Source: Pseudarthrobacter sp. NamE5 (GTDB lineage: Bacteria > Actinomycetota > Actinomycetes > Actinomycetales > Micrococcaceae). From it: a stretch of 64,000 nucleotides of DNA. The DNA is taken from NCBI RefSeq assembly GCF_005796225.1, contig NZ_VAHO01000005.1, positions 62,001 through 126,000 on the forward strand, written 5' to 3'. The position numbers and the translations under genes were made by a program. Below, piece after piece: positions 33,729 through 42,063 of the stretch (its first letter is position 1; each line of letters begins with the position of its first letter). The notes beneath the pieces are model-generated. The model worked only from the letters and a program-made list of their open reading frames with translations. It was not told the origin of the DNA and ran no database searches.

Positions 33729-35699
33729 CTAGACAAGGGTGTTCAGCCAGCCCTGCGGCAAATCGATGGGCAGCAGCGACGGGAGCGCCAGGAGCACGAT
33801 GTACAGCGCGGCGGTGTAGATGATGGCCACCTTGAGCCGGGCCCTGGCGACGATGAGCAGGAACGCCGGGATAAAGACCGTCACGGCGATCAGGTAGCCG
33901 AATGCCGCGGTAAGGGCGAGGAAGGCTGTCATCCACAGGAACGTCTTCATCGCGAAGCCGGCATCGAGCGTCCATCCGGTGGAGGCTGTCCTGGCCCGGA
34001 CACGTGTCCGGATCTCGGTGAAGAGCAGGATGCCGGAGAACACCAGTCCACCGATGCTTACGAGCTGGGGCACCAGGCGGGCCTCGGGGGAGAACGACGC
34101 GGAGGAGATCAGCGCCGCGGCAAAAGCGACGGCGAAGATTCCGGCGGCGGTGAGGGACCATACGGAGTTCTTCAGCGGGCTCTCGTCGTCTTCCGGGCGC
34201 TCGTTGCGGTGCCCGTCGTCGAGGTTGGTGTTCCGGCGGGCGCGAATGAATTTGATGAAGGCCCAGAGGATCGGCAGGACCAGGATCGCCAGGAAGACCA
34301 GTACGCCGGGGCGGGCCATCCAGTCCAGCCCGTTGTAAAGGCTGTCCGTGAGGAAGTAGTAGCGCTCCAGCGGGATGGCCAGGACGAAGCCGATCAGGAA
34401 CGGGGCCCGGGGGAACCCTGTGGACTTCAGGAGCCAGCCGAAGACGCCCAGGATGATCATGACCCAGAGGTCCCCGAGCTGGCCGCCTTCCTGGAAGGAG
34501 CCGAGCAGCATCACGGCGACGAGGCCTGCGGCCAGGACGGCGAAGGGAACCTTGGTGAGCTTGGCGAGCTGCTTGACGCTGAGGAAGCAGAACAGGGCGC
34601 CCAGGATCGAAGCGATCGCGAAGGACCACACGATCAGGTACATCAGGTCCAGGTGTTCGGTGATGATCGAGGGGCCCGGCTGGATGCCGTAGGTGAGCAG
34701 CATGCCCAGGAGCATCGCCGAGGGGACACCGCCGGGGATGCCGAACAGGAGGGTGGGGATGAGGTCGCCGGCTTCCACGGAGTTGTTGGCGCTTTCGGGG
34801 CCCACGATGCCGCGGGGGTCGCCCTTGCCGAACTTGCGCTTGTCCTTGGCGGTGGCCACTGCCTGTCCATAGGCCAGCCAGGTTCCGGCGGTAGCGCCGA
34901 CTCCGGGCAGGACGCCTGCCCAGATGCCGATGAGTGCGCCGCGGATCACCTGGGTCCAGTGGGACAGCCATTCGCGGATGCCCTGGCCCCAGCCGCCGCC
35001 GAGCGTGATGTTCTCCTTTTGGCCGCGCCGCTGGCTGGCGCGGGAGGCGATTTCGGCCAGGCCGAAGATGCCCAGCGCCACGGCAACGAGTGAGAGGCCG
35101 TCGCCGAGGAACAGGCTGCCGAAGGTGAATCGTTCTTCAGCAGTGGTGGGGGAGGTGCCTACCATGCCGAGGACCAGGCCGAGCAGGCCCGCAGAAACGC
35201 CCTTGATGATGTTGCCGCGGGAGAGGACGGCGGCAAGGGCGACGCCGAGGACTGTCAGCATGAACAGTTCGGGGCTTGCGAAGGACAGCACCAGGGGGCG
35301 GGCCAGCGGGATGGCGAGCGTCAGGCCGATGGCACCGATGATGCCGCCGGCCATGGAGGACAGGAAGGCAAGGGTCAGGGCCCTGGCGGCTTTTCCCTGT
35401 TTAGCCATGGCGTAGCCATCCAGCATTGTCACGCTCGCTGAGGCTGAACCGGGAGCGCCGAGCAGGACGGCCGAGACCGTGTCTGAGGTATGGACGACGG
35501 CGAGGGCCCCGATGAGGAGAGCCAGGGCCTGGGGCGGTTCCATGCCGAAGGTGATCGGCAGCAGGATGGCGACGGCGCCGGTGCCGCCGAGGCCGGGGAT
35601 GAGGCCCATGACCAGTCCGGCAACGGTGCCGATCAGGAGCATGAGGAGCAGGGACGGGTCAGCGAGTGATGCCAGCGCTGCCATAGCGGAGTCAAGCAT
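33729..35699 (-). CDS. Fused TctA-TctB tricarboxylate transporter membrane protein
   Basis: A 656-residue membrane protein. Residues 1 to ~500 are TctA, the large Tct permease: GLIPGLGGTGAVAILLP, AVLLGAPGSASA, GVLPGVGATAGTWLAYG and FGIPGGVPSAMLLG. Residues ~515-656 are a TctB/DUF1468-like domain with about four helices. In most bacteria TctA and TctB are separate genes, so this is a natural fusion in the reversed order A-B. The complex imports citrate or related carboxylates with the TctC receptor encoded 8 nt upstream. An Asp/Glu-rich hydrophilic linker (RPEDDESP) joins the two domains. Confidence 0.88.
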   Translation of the reverse strand: MLDSAMAALASLADPSLLLMLLIGTVAGLVMGLIPGLGGTGAVAILLPITFGMEPPQALALLIGALAVVHTSDTVSAVLLGAPGSASASVTMLDGYAMAKQGKAARALTLAFLSSMAGGIIGAIGLTLAIPLARPLVLSFASPELFMLTVLGVALAAVLSRGNIIKGVSAGLLGLVLGMVGTSPTTAEERFTFGSLFLGDGLSLVAVALGIFGLAEIASRASQRRGQKENITLGGGWGQGIREWLSHWTQVIRGALIGIWAGVLPGVGATAGTWLAYGQAVATAKDKRKFGKGDPRGIVGPESANNSVEAGDLIPTLLFGIPGGVPSAMLLGMLLTYGIQPGPSIITEHLDLMYLIVWSFAIASILGALFCFLSVKQLAKLTKVPFAVLAAGLVAVMLLGSFQEGGQLGDLWVMIILGVFGWLLKSTGFPRAPFLIGFVLAIPLERYYFLTDSLYNGLDWMARPGVLVFLAILVLPILWAFIKFIRARRNTNLDDGHRNERPEDDESPLKNSVWSLTAAGIFAVAFAAALISSASFSPEARLVPQLVSIGGLVFSGILLFTEIRTRVRARTASTGWTLDAGFAMKTFLWMTAFLALTAAFGYLIAVTVFIPAFLLIVARARLKVAIIYTAALYIVLLALPSLLPIDLPQGWLNTLV

Positions 35700-35707
35700 G
35701 ATGGTCC

Positions 35708-36901
35708 TTATTCAACGTGGATGTTGTACTTGCTCTCGAGCAGTTCCTTCACGTAGGACCTGACGGAGCTGCTGACGGTGTAGGCGTCCCGGACACGGTC
35801 GGCCATGTCGGCGTCCGCTACAAGGGGGTAGCCGCCGAGGACTTTGGCGGCTTTGGTCTGGAATTCCTTGTCAGCGCCGAGCTTTTCGCTTGATTCACGC
35901 AGCAGCGTCACGGCTTTGTCGGCCGTCTCCTGCGGGACCCAGAGGCCTTTCTGGTAGGTGTAAGTGAGCCCGAGCAGCGTCTTGTAGGCCTCGAACTTCT
36001 CGCCGGACGGTTTCTTGCCGTGCAGTTGCTCGTAGGCCTCTGCAACAGTGGGGACCTCGGGGAAGTTCGGGTCCCGGACCACCTCCCCGGAGCCGTCAAG
36101 CTGCCCGAAGGACATCAGGACGGTGGCCTTGCCCTCCTTCGCAATGCCCTCGACGGCGGAGCCGTAGGCGGAGGTGGTCTGGTAGTCCAGGTCGATTTCG
36201 CCGCGCTGGAGTGCCAGGTTGACCGGGCCGCGCCCTTCGAAGCCGAAGGTGGACGTGACGTCGGCCTCGAGCAGGTCGAAAGCAACGAGTGTGGTGATGT
36301 CCAGGCCGGTGGCGCTGATCCCGCCGAATTCGAGCGGCTTGTCCCTGTTTACGAGGTCACCGATTCCGTTGACGCCGGCTTCGGTGCGGGCGTAGATGAC
36401 CCCGCCGGTGCCGTTGACCACCACCGGTTTCAGGTCCTCGAACGAGTACTTCACCGCGGAGCGACCCAGGACCCACGGAACCACAGTGGAGGCGGTTCCC
36501 ACGAGAATTTCCGTTCCGTCGGTTGTGGCGGAGCGGGCGAACTTGTTGGTGCCCGAGATGCCCTCGCCGCCGGGTTCGTTGACTGGAGCGAAACCGGGAC
36601 GGCCGGGAATGTAGTTGGTCAGTTCGGTGCCGATGAAGCGCGCCCAAGTGTCGGTGCCGCCGCCTGAGGCCAGGGGAATCAGGAATTCAAGGGTTTCACC
36701 GCTGAAGTTCCCGTCTTCGGTGCTGGACGGCGGATTGAGGAGCCCTTCGCCCAATACGGTGGTTGCCAGGCCCAGGACGGCGAAGGAAGCGACTGCTCCC
36801 AGCACGGTCCGGCGGCTGTGTTGCGGCGGCTCAGGCAATTCGGAAGCCGCTGTGTCGTCCAAGCCCAGGGGAGGTTCCAGGGCAGATTTTTGACTCGTCA
36901 T
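35708..36901 (-). CDS. tctC: TctC/Bug-family substrate-binding protein
   Basis: A 397-residue periplasmic-type receptor for the Tct transporter. An N-terminal cytoplasmic stretch of about 28 residues precedes a single hydrophobic segment (TVLGAVASFAVLGLATTVLG), so it is probably membrane-tethered through an uncleaved or late-cleaved signal. TctC features are LEFLIPLASGGGTD, YIPGRPGF and VNEPGGEG. It starts 66 nt after the PrpF-like gene and lies 8 nt before TctAB. The ligand is likely a tricarboxylate or dicarboxylate. Confidence 0.88.
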   Translation of the reverse strand: MTSQKSALEPPLGLDDTAASELPEPPQHSRRTVLGAVASFAVLGLATTVLGEGLLNPPSSTEDGNFSGETLEFLIPLASGGGTDTWARFIGTELTNYIPGRPGFAPVNEPGGEGISGTNKFARSATTDGTEILVGTASTVVPWVLGRSAVKYSFEDLKPVVVNGTGGVIYARTEAGVNGIGDLVNRDKPLEFGGISATGLDITTLVAFDLLEADVTSTFGFEGRGPVNLALQRGEIDLDYQTTSAYGSAVEGIAKEGKATVLMSFGQLDGSGEVVRDPNFPEVPTVAEAYEQLHGKKPSGEKFEAYKTLLGLTYTYQKGLWVPQETADKAVTLLRESSEKLGADKEFQTKAAKVLGGYPLVADADMADRVRDAYTVSSSVRSYVKELLESKYNIHVE

Positions 36902-36967
36902 TGAGGTGTCCTTCGTTGGTGCCGTCCTGTGAACAGGCTCACGGAAGCGGCATGGTTTGGGGTGGCG

Positions 36968-38047
36968 CTACCAGACGTCCGGCAGCAGGAGTTCTGCGTC
37001 GGCCAGCCGCCGCGCGCTTCGCAGGGCGCCGACAACCGGGGTTCCGTCCCGGGTCTCGGACCAGGTCTGGACCAGGCCCGCCGGCGTCCGCAGGTTCACT
37101 CCGGAGGCAGCGTCGCCGGTGATCAGGTCCGCCACCACCGTTCCCTCGTGCTGGGCGGCCATGGTCAGGGCAACACTGCCGGTGATGGCCAGGGCGGGGT
37201 GCAGCCGGCCCATGGAGAGCATCCGGACCACCACATCGGCGTCGTCGTCGTCATCCGCTTTGGCCACCAGGGCCAGCTTGGGGATGGCACGTTCGGCGTC
37301 CGCCCGGCTTCTGGCCAGGCCCATCCGAACGGCGGCGTCCCTGCGGACATCATCAAGGTGCACCAGCAGGTCTGCCCGGCTGTCGATCTCCGCAGCCGTT
37401 TCGTGCCCGGTCAGGCCAACAGCTTCAGCCTCAAGGACGATTACCGGCGCGCCGGCGTCGATCAGGGTGGCGGGCACCTGGCGCCCGTCGAAGGCCACCT
37501 TGTCCATGGGGTCCCCCGTGGGGAAGAGCTTCCCCGTGGTCTTGCCGGCGGGGTCGAAAAAGCCCATACCGACCGCCAGTCCGGGGAAGGGAACGCCGGG
37601 GATCATCTGGTCCCCGGAGTCAGGCAGCGCGCCGCCGAGAGTGGCGACCTTCTGCAGGATGAGCTGGTCGGTGTTGGTGTTCAACGCCCGCACGGCCGTG
37701 CTTTCCTGGCCGGTGGCCACCCAGCCACGCTGGATGGCATAGGGCGCGACGACGGCTGAACAGTTACCGCAGTTGCTGCCCCAGTCCACGCGCTGTTCCT
37801 CGATGCCCACCTGGGCGAAGGTGTAATCCACGTCCGCTTCGTCCGTGATGGAGCGGGAAAGAATGACGGCCTTGCTGGTGGTGGAAGTACCACCGCCGAC
37901 ACCGTCGATCTGCCGGTTGTCCGGGCTGCCGAACAGCCGCAGGAGAACCTCATCGACGGTTTTTCCGGGGACCTGCAGGCTGTCCCATTCGAAGACCCAG
38001 CACTTGCTGGTTCCTCCACGCATCCACGTGGCGGGGATCTTTATCAT
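36968..38047 (-). CDS. PrpF-family isomerase (aconitate/4-oxalomesaconate type)
   Basis: A 359-residue protein of the PrpF/DUF453 family, two-lobed like diaminopimelate epimerase. The start PATWMRGGTSKCWVF and the block DWGSNCGNCSAVVAPYAI are diagnostic, and RRDAAVRMGLA and GRLHPALAITG are also conserved. Members isomerise double bonds in tricarboxylates such as methyl-aconitate or 4-oxalomesaconate. It heads the Tct operon and is divergent from a LysR gene, so it probably acts on the acid that Tct imports. ATG 38047 is chosen because homology begins there. Confidence 0.88.
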   Translation of the reverse strand: MIKIPATWMRGGTSKCWVFEWDSLQVPGKTVDEVLLRLFGSPDNRQIDGVGGGTSTTSKAVILSRSITDEADVDYTFAQVGIEEQRVDWGSNCGNCSAVVAPYAIQRGWVATGQESTAVRALNTNTDQLILQKVATLGGALPDSGDQMIPGVPFPGLAVGMGFFDPAGKTTGKLFPTGDPMDKVAFDGRQVPATLIDAGAPVIVLEAEAVGLTGHETAAEIDSRADLLVHLDDVRRDAAVRMGLARSRADAERAIPKLALVAKADDDDDADVVVRMLSMGRLHPALAITGSVALTMAAQHEGTVVADLITGDAASGVNLRTPAGLVQTWSETRDGTPVVGALRSARRLADAELLLPDVW

Positions 38048-38325
38048 GATTGCTTCAACACCTTTCCCGGGGGCCTCTTTGGGGGTGGTTGGCCGTCTCG
38101 GATAACCCAGTGTGATGCCGGTCCCAGATGAATTACAAACGCTAAAATATGCAGGTCTATGCACTATTACTTCAAACGTACAGGCGCGTATGGGGTAGGA
38201 ACGGTGGTCCGAGGGGAGGAAGCGCAGAGTTTCGCTTACAAAACGTCGCGTGATCGCTCGATTGTTGAAGCGAATGCATAGAATTGGGAGGGGGGATTAA
38301 GGAAAGCTTCAAGGAGGCAAGGGCT
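38048..38325. promoter_or_regulatory. Divergent promoter region of the PrpF-Tct operon and LysR
   Basis: No gene is seen. TATGCA occurs twice close together near 38146-38164 (AATATGCAGG, TCTATGCACT), and an inverted ATGCATAGAAT lies near 38274-38284. These could be LysR contact sites, since such regulators usually bind in the shared region. Assignment is tentative. Confidence 0.4.
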
Positions 38326-39240
38326 GTGCTGAACGTCAGAAGGCTGGAACTGCTGCTGGATGTGGTGGAACTGGGTTCGATCACGGCCGCGGCGGACAAG
38401 CACGTCTATTCACCCTCGGGTGTTTCCCAGCAGCTACGAAGGCTCGAGGCTGAAGTGGGGCAGCCACTGCTGCAGCGAACGGCCCGCGGGATGGTACCCA
38501 CCGATGCCGGGCATGTCCTCACGGCCCACACGCGCAGAATCCTCCGCCAGATGGCAGCGGCGGAAGCGGACCTGGCCGAGATTGCAGGGCTGAACCGGGG
38601 GAGCCTGACCATGGGGACTTTTCCGACCCTCGGCGGATCATTCCTCCCGCTGGTGATCAGCAGATTCAAGGCCCAGTACCCGGCCATAGACCTGCACGTG
38701 CGCAGCAGCCGCTTTAACGATCTGCTCGAAATGCTGGAAAGCGGGCAGGTGGGGATGTCCCTGCTCTGGGACTACGAGTGGAACCGGATCAGCCCCGACA
38801 ATTTCGCCCTCACCACGGTCTTCGAGGATGCCACAGCCCTGATCGTAGGCAAGGACCACAGGCTTGCCCGCCGCAAGCAGGTGGATATGGCTGATTTGGC
38901 CAACGAGGAGTGGATAGTCCGGGAAGAGGAACACCCGGTCGTCGAGGTGCTGCACCGCAGCGCCCGGGCTGCAGGATTTTCGCCCCGTATCTCATTCCAC
39001 GCCAATGACTACCAGGAAGCCCAGGCCATGGTCAGTGTTGGTTTGGGTGTCGCCCTGGCCCCGCGGACCGCTGTGGTGAACAAGCATCCGGGCGTCAGCA
39101 TCGTATCCCTGGGTTCCAGTGCACCCTCCCGCCGGGTGTTGCTGGCGCACCGGCATGACAGGGTCAGGGCTGCCGCTGAAATCGCGTTCCAAACTACGCT
39201 GCTGGAGGTCGCGAAAGAGAGCAGCGCCGACTTCCGGTGA
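38326..39240 (+). CDS. LysR-family regulator of the PrpF-Tct operon
   Basis: A 304-residue LysR regulator. Winged helix at residues 1-65 (LLDVVELGSITAAADKHVYSPSGVSQQLRRLE) and a periplasmic-binding-like effector domain from ~90. GTG 38326 follows AAGGAGG by 8 nt; the upstream in-frame extension is not used. It is divergent from the PrpF-Tct genes and probably activates them when the transported acid or an isomer binds. Confidence 0.9.
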   Translation: MLNVRRLELLLDVVELGSITAAADKHVYSPSGVSQQLRRLEAEVGQPLLQRTARGMVPTDAGHVLTAHTRRILRQMAAAEADLAEIAGLNRGSLTMGTFPTLGGSFLPLVISRFKAQYPAIDLHVRSSRFNDLLEMLESGQVGMSLLWDYEWNRISPDNFALTTVFEDATALIVGKDHRLARRKQVDMADLANEEWIVREEEHPVVEVLHRSARAAGFSPRISFHANDYQEAQAMVSVGLGVALAPRTAVVNKHPGVSIVSLGSSAPSRRVLLAHRHDRVRAAAEIAFQTTLLEVAKESSADFR

Positions 39241-39260
39241 CACGCGCCAGCGGCGCGGTG

Positions 39261-39288
39261 GGCACCCAAGCCGGCCGCCCGCCGTCGT
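39261..39288. repeat. 28-bp dispersed intergenic repeat, copy 2
   Basis: It matches the string at 31258-31285 with one T-to-C change. It lies between the LysR stop and the end of the converging small-membrane-protein gene. Function unknown; it may be part of a 3'-end structure. Confidence 0.8.
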
Positions 39289-39295
39289 TGTTTGG

Positions 39296-39661
39296 CTACC
39301 CGCGGGAGTCCAGGGCGTCGAACTGCTCCTGCCAAAGGGACAGCTCGCGGGCCTTGTAGAGCCTGTGCGAGGGGGTCCATTTGGGCCAGATATCGGGTCC
39401 GGCCTGGGTTGGCGGGGCAACAGGGGCGGGGACTCGGGGAACGCTTCGCGCGGCGGGTGCCGGAGGTACGTTCCGTCGGGGGCCCACCGCAGGCGCGACC
39501 GGCGGCTTCTGCCGGCCCGACCGCTGGTTGGGCAGGGGTTTCAGGTCCAACACCCAAAGAATCAGGTTGCCCGCCGCCCAGATGATGCCGCTCAAAACCA
39601 AGACGGCGATAAGGAAGGCAATCCACAGCAGAATTCCGATTGCGGAGAAAAACACCACCAT
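39296..39661 (-). CDS. Small membrane protein with C-terminal WPKWTP motif (paralogue B)
   Basis: A 121-residue protein built like that at 12220-12597. It has a hydrophobic N-terminal half (about residues 3-40), a Pro/Ala-rich linker, and the tail DIWPKWTP, HRLYKAREL, LWQEQFDALDSRG. The tail is nearly identical between the copies while the linker is not. I do not recognise the family. Its C-terminal motif faces the cytoplasm if the helices are arranged as a hairpin. Confidence 0.65.
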   Translation of the reverse strand: MVVFFSAIGILLWIAFLIAVLVLSGIIWAAGNLILWVLDLKPLPNQRSGRQKPPVAPAVGPRRNVPPAPAARSVPRVPAPVAPPTQAGPDIWPKWTPSHRLYKARELSLWQEQFDALDSRG

Positions 39662-39688
39662 GATCCATTTTAGGGACCTGACCCTCGT

Positions 39689-39976
39689 TTAGAGGAGGCC
39701 TGAAAACTCTGCCTGCACCCCCTGATGGGGCCCATTTAAAGCTATTTGTACCTCCAGCGTGACGACCCACAGCAGCACGTCCTCGCCCGGCGCGTACCAG
39801 TCCCGCTCCGGCGCCCGGCGGAAACCCAGCGACTCGTAAAGGCTGTGGGCGCGTTCCATGAACGTTGCACTGGTGATGCTGATTGCTTTTAGGCCGGCCA
39901 GCTGCCGGGCGTGCTCCGATCTCCCGCACCACGGCGCGGCCCACGCCGCCGCCCTGCTAAGCCGGGACAGGCGCGT
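39689..39976 (-). pseudogene. GNAT acetyltransferase relic
   Basis: Leftward translation gives GRAVVREI in one frame, resembling the GNAT acetyl-CoA loop. Then, in another frame, it gives HARQLAGLKAISITSATFM and LYESLGFRRAPERDWY, the classic C-terminal GNAT block. The frame change and the lack of an N-terminal half show a decayed gene. It lies directly beside other relics. Limits are approximate. Confidence 0.7.
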
Positions 39977-40023
39977 ATTTACCCCGGTTTCTTGCGGGTG
40001 CTGGGCATCAGGCCGCTGACCAA

Positions 40024-40426
40024 CATGCCGAGGTGCTCCGGCTGGGGCCTTCCCTGCCATCTTTGGCGGAGTCGGTGACGGGGATGGGTGGGGCGGCCCT
40101 GGCTCCAGGGAACATCACGCCCGTGGCCGAGGCGAACATCTGGCACGACCCCGAGGCCGCCGCCCGGGTGCTGACCGCAGACTGGGACGTGACCCTGGTG
40201 CCGCTGCTGTTATTCCGGCGCTAGCACCCGTGGTGCGCGCCGCCGTCGAACGTCCTCCGAACCCGGCCGCGGGCAGACCGTGTGCGACCTGCGCGGGCTG
40301 TACGCGGAGTACCCGGAGGTGAAGGGCGCGTGGTGCTCTCGCTCGAAGTTCACCTGGTCGACACTGCTCGGCTACTCCGAAGGCACGACGGCAGCGCTCG
40401 CCTCGGCGGTTCGGTCACCCGCGTAA
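40024..40426 (+). pseudogene. Decayed nucleoside hydrolase copy
   Basis: The segment aligns base by base with the 3' part of the intact hydrolase at 2.6-3.2 kb. LPSLAESVTGMGGAAL and GNITPVAEANIWHDPEAA match it with few changes. About 200 nt are then missing, joining VPL to the equivalent of the region near 2990. Frameshifted remnants of CDLRGLYAEYPEVKGA and the final TAALASA follow. There is no start or active-site aspartate cluster. Confidence 0.85.
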
Positions 40427-40486
40427 CAGCAGGGGGATTTGCGGTCGGGGCTATCCACCCGGCGCGGGTTGGAGCAAGATGACGCC

Positions 40487-41740
40487 ATGAAGAAGACGTT
40501 TATGGTTGGTTGTGCAGCCGCATTAATGGCGTTTGGCTCGATTAACCCAGCAGTGGCAGGCCATGCCGCGCCGGATCCGTCGCACGTCGCGGGGCAGATC
40601 ATGGTCAAGTTCCGGGATGCTGGCGCAGCGCCAAACGTGCTGCGCCAGCATGGACTCAGCGAAGGCCGAAGTATCGGCAGCACCGGCGCGCACCTCGTTA
40701 AGGTCCCGGCAGGCAAGGAAGTGCAACTCATGGATGCGTTAGGCCGAAACCCGGCAGTCGAATACGCCGAGCCGGACCATTTGGTGACAGCCTCGTCCGA
40801 TGACGAATACTTCCCCCGGCAGTACGCGCTGCAAAATACCGGTCAATCCTTCACCAATACCGAGGGCACGCTGACGGTAGCCGGCGGCAAGGCGGACGCT
40901 GACGTGGACGCGGTGGAAGCGTGGAACGCCACCACCGGGGCAGGCGTCAAGGTTGCCGTACTCGATTCCGGTGTCGCCAACGACAACCCCGACATTCACC
41001 CAAAGGTGGCCGCCCATGCGAATTTCACCAACGGGGAAACCGGGGACGACAATTACGGCCACGGCACCCACGTATCCGGCCTCGTTGCCGCCACAGCCAA
41101 CAACACCCGCGGTGTGGCGGGGACGTGCCCAGGGTGCACGATACTGGACGGCAAAGTCCTGAACGACAGTGGGATCGGATCCAGCTCAGGCGTTGCGGAC
41201 GCCATCAACTGGGCCATCAACAACGGTGCCAAGGTGATCAACATGAGCCTCGGAGTCCGGGCGTCACGCACCCTGGAAACGGCTGTGAACAACGCATGGA
41301 ACAAGGGCGCTGTGCTGGTTGCCGCAGCTGGTAACGGCGGCAACCAGACCAAGATTTACCCTGGCGCCTACCCGAACGTCATCGCTGTCGGCGCCACCGA
41401 CAACAACGACGCCAAAGCCTCATTTTCAACCTATGGAGCCAGTTGGGTGGACGTCGCTGCACCCGGAGCCGATGTCTACTCCACCTTCCCGAACCACACG
41501 TTCGTCCTGGGGACACAAAACAAGCGCTCGCAGGGGTATGACGTCGGCAACGGAACCTCAATGTCCTCAGCAATAGTCGCCGCGACTGCCGCGCTTGTCT
41601 GGAGTACCAACCCCGCAGCTACACCGACTTCAGTGCGTGCCAAGGTGGAATCAACGGCCGAGAAGATTACCGGCCAGCAGACCTACTGGGCATACGGGCG
41701 CGTGAATGCCTGCGACGCTGTCGGTTGTGTGCGCCAGTAA
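40487..41740 (+). CDS. Secreted subtilisin-like serine protease (S8), paralogue 1
   Basis: A 417-residue preproprotease. A signal peptide occupies residues 1 to ~25 and an inhibitor I9-like propeptide about 30-100 (IMVKFRD to VEYAEPDHL). The S8 catalytic domain has Asp160 (AVLDSGV), His192 (GHGTH), oxyanion Asn283 (AAGN) and Ser358 (GTSMS). The usual GTSMAxP is GTSMSSA here. Paired cysteines occur in GTCPGC and NACDAVGC, consistent with an extracellular enzyme. An in-frame ATG at 40478, closer to GGAG, is an alternative start. A paralogue is at 45047-46315. Confidence 0.9.
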   Translation: MKKTFMVGCAAALMAFGSINPAVAGHAAPDPSHVAGQIMVKFRDAGAAPNVLRQHGLSEGRSIGSTGAHLVKVPAGKEVQLMDALGRNPAVEYAEPDHLVTASSDDEYFPRQYALQNTGQSFTNTEGTLTVAGGKADADVDAVEAWNATTGAGVKVAVLDSGVANDNPDIHPKVAAHANFTNGETGDDNYGHGTHVSGLVAATANNTRGVAGTCPGCTILDGKVLNDSGIGSSSGVADAINWAINNGAKVINMSLGVRASRTLETAVNNAWNKGAVLVAAAGNGGNQTKIYPGAYPNVIAVGATDNNDAKASFSTYGASWVDVAAPGADVYSTFPNHTFVLGTQNKRSQGYDVGNGTSMSSAIVAATAALVWSTNPAATPTSVRAKVESTAEKITGQQTYWAYGRVNACDAVGCVRQ

Positions 41741-41756
41741 AAACAGCCCGCACCAC

Positions 41757-41875
41757 GACTGGAACTGCTGCATAACCGAGAGGTGCCCGGCCCGGGCCGA
41801 GACCAGGCACTTGGCGGGGTAGAAGGGCCGGTTGCCGTTTCCGCACGTACTGGGTGAGGACCAGCACCGGGTCCG
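41757..41875 (-). pseudogene. 3' fragment of a HutC-type GntR regulator gene
   Basis: About 119 bases closely match the end of the regulator gene at 9712-9835. Leftward frames give SDPVLVLTQYVR and then, after a shift, RPFYPAKCLVSARAGHLSV. The stop codon is lost and the rest of the gene is absent. It joins a VOC-gene fragment directly. Confidence 0.8.
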
Positions 41876-41924
41876 ACCCCGAGGGCAACGAGTTCTGCCT
41901 CCAGGGCAGGCGGCTTGACCCCTG
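41872..41924 (+). pseudogene. 3' fragment of a VOC-family gene
   Basis: GACCCCGAGGGCAACGAGTT and onward match the last ~50 bases of the VOC gene (11427-11477). This includes the codons for the final DPEGNEFCL and RRLDP and the stop. It is fused to the reversed HutC fragment with only a few shared bases (CGACC) at the joint, a typical illegitimate-recombination scar. Confidence 0.75.
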
Positions 41925-42063
41925 ATACAGGAGAGCGCATATCTGAGGTGCGCCGCCCACGCTTGACAGCCGGTCCAGCCCTTTAGGAGTATCAAGGTGC
42001 CGGCAGGCATGGCTGTCTCTGGCCAGCCGACCTGCGGTCCTGCTTCTCGAAGGGGGTAATCGG

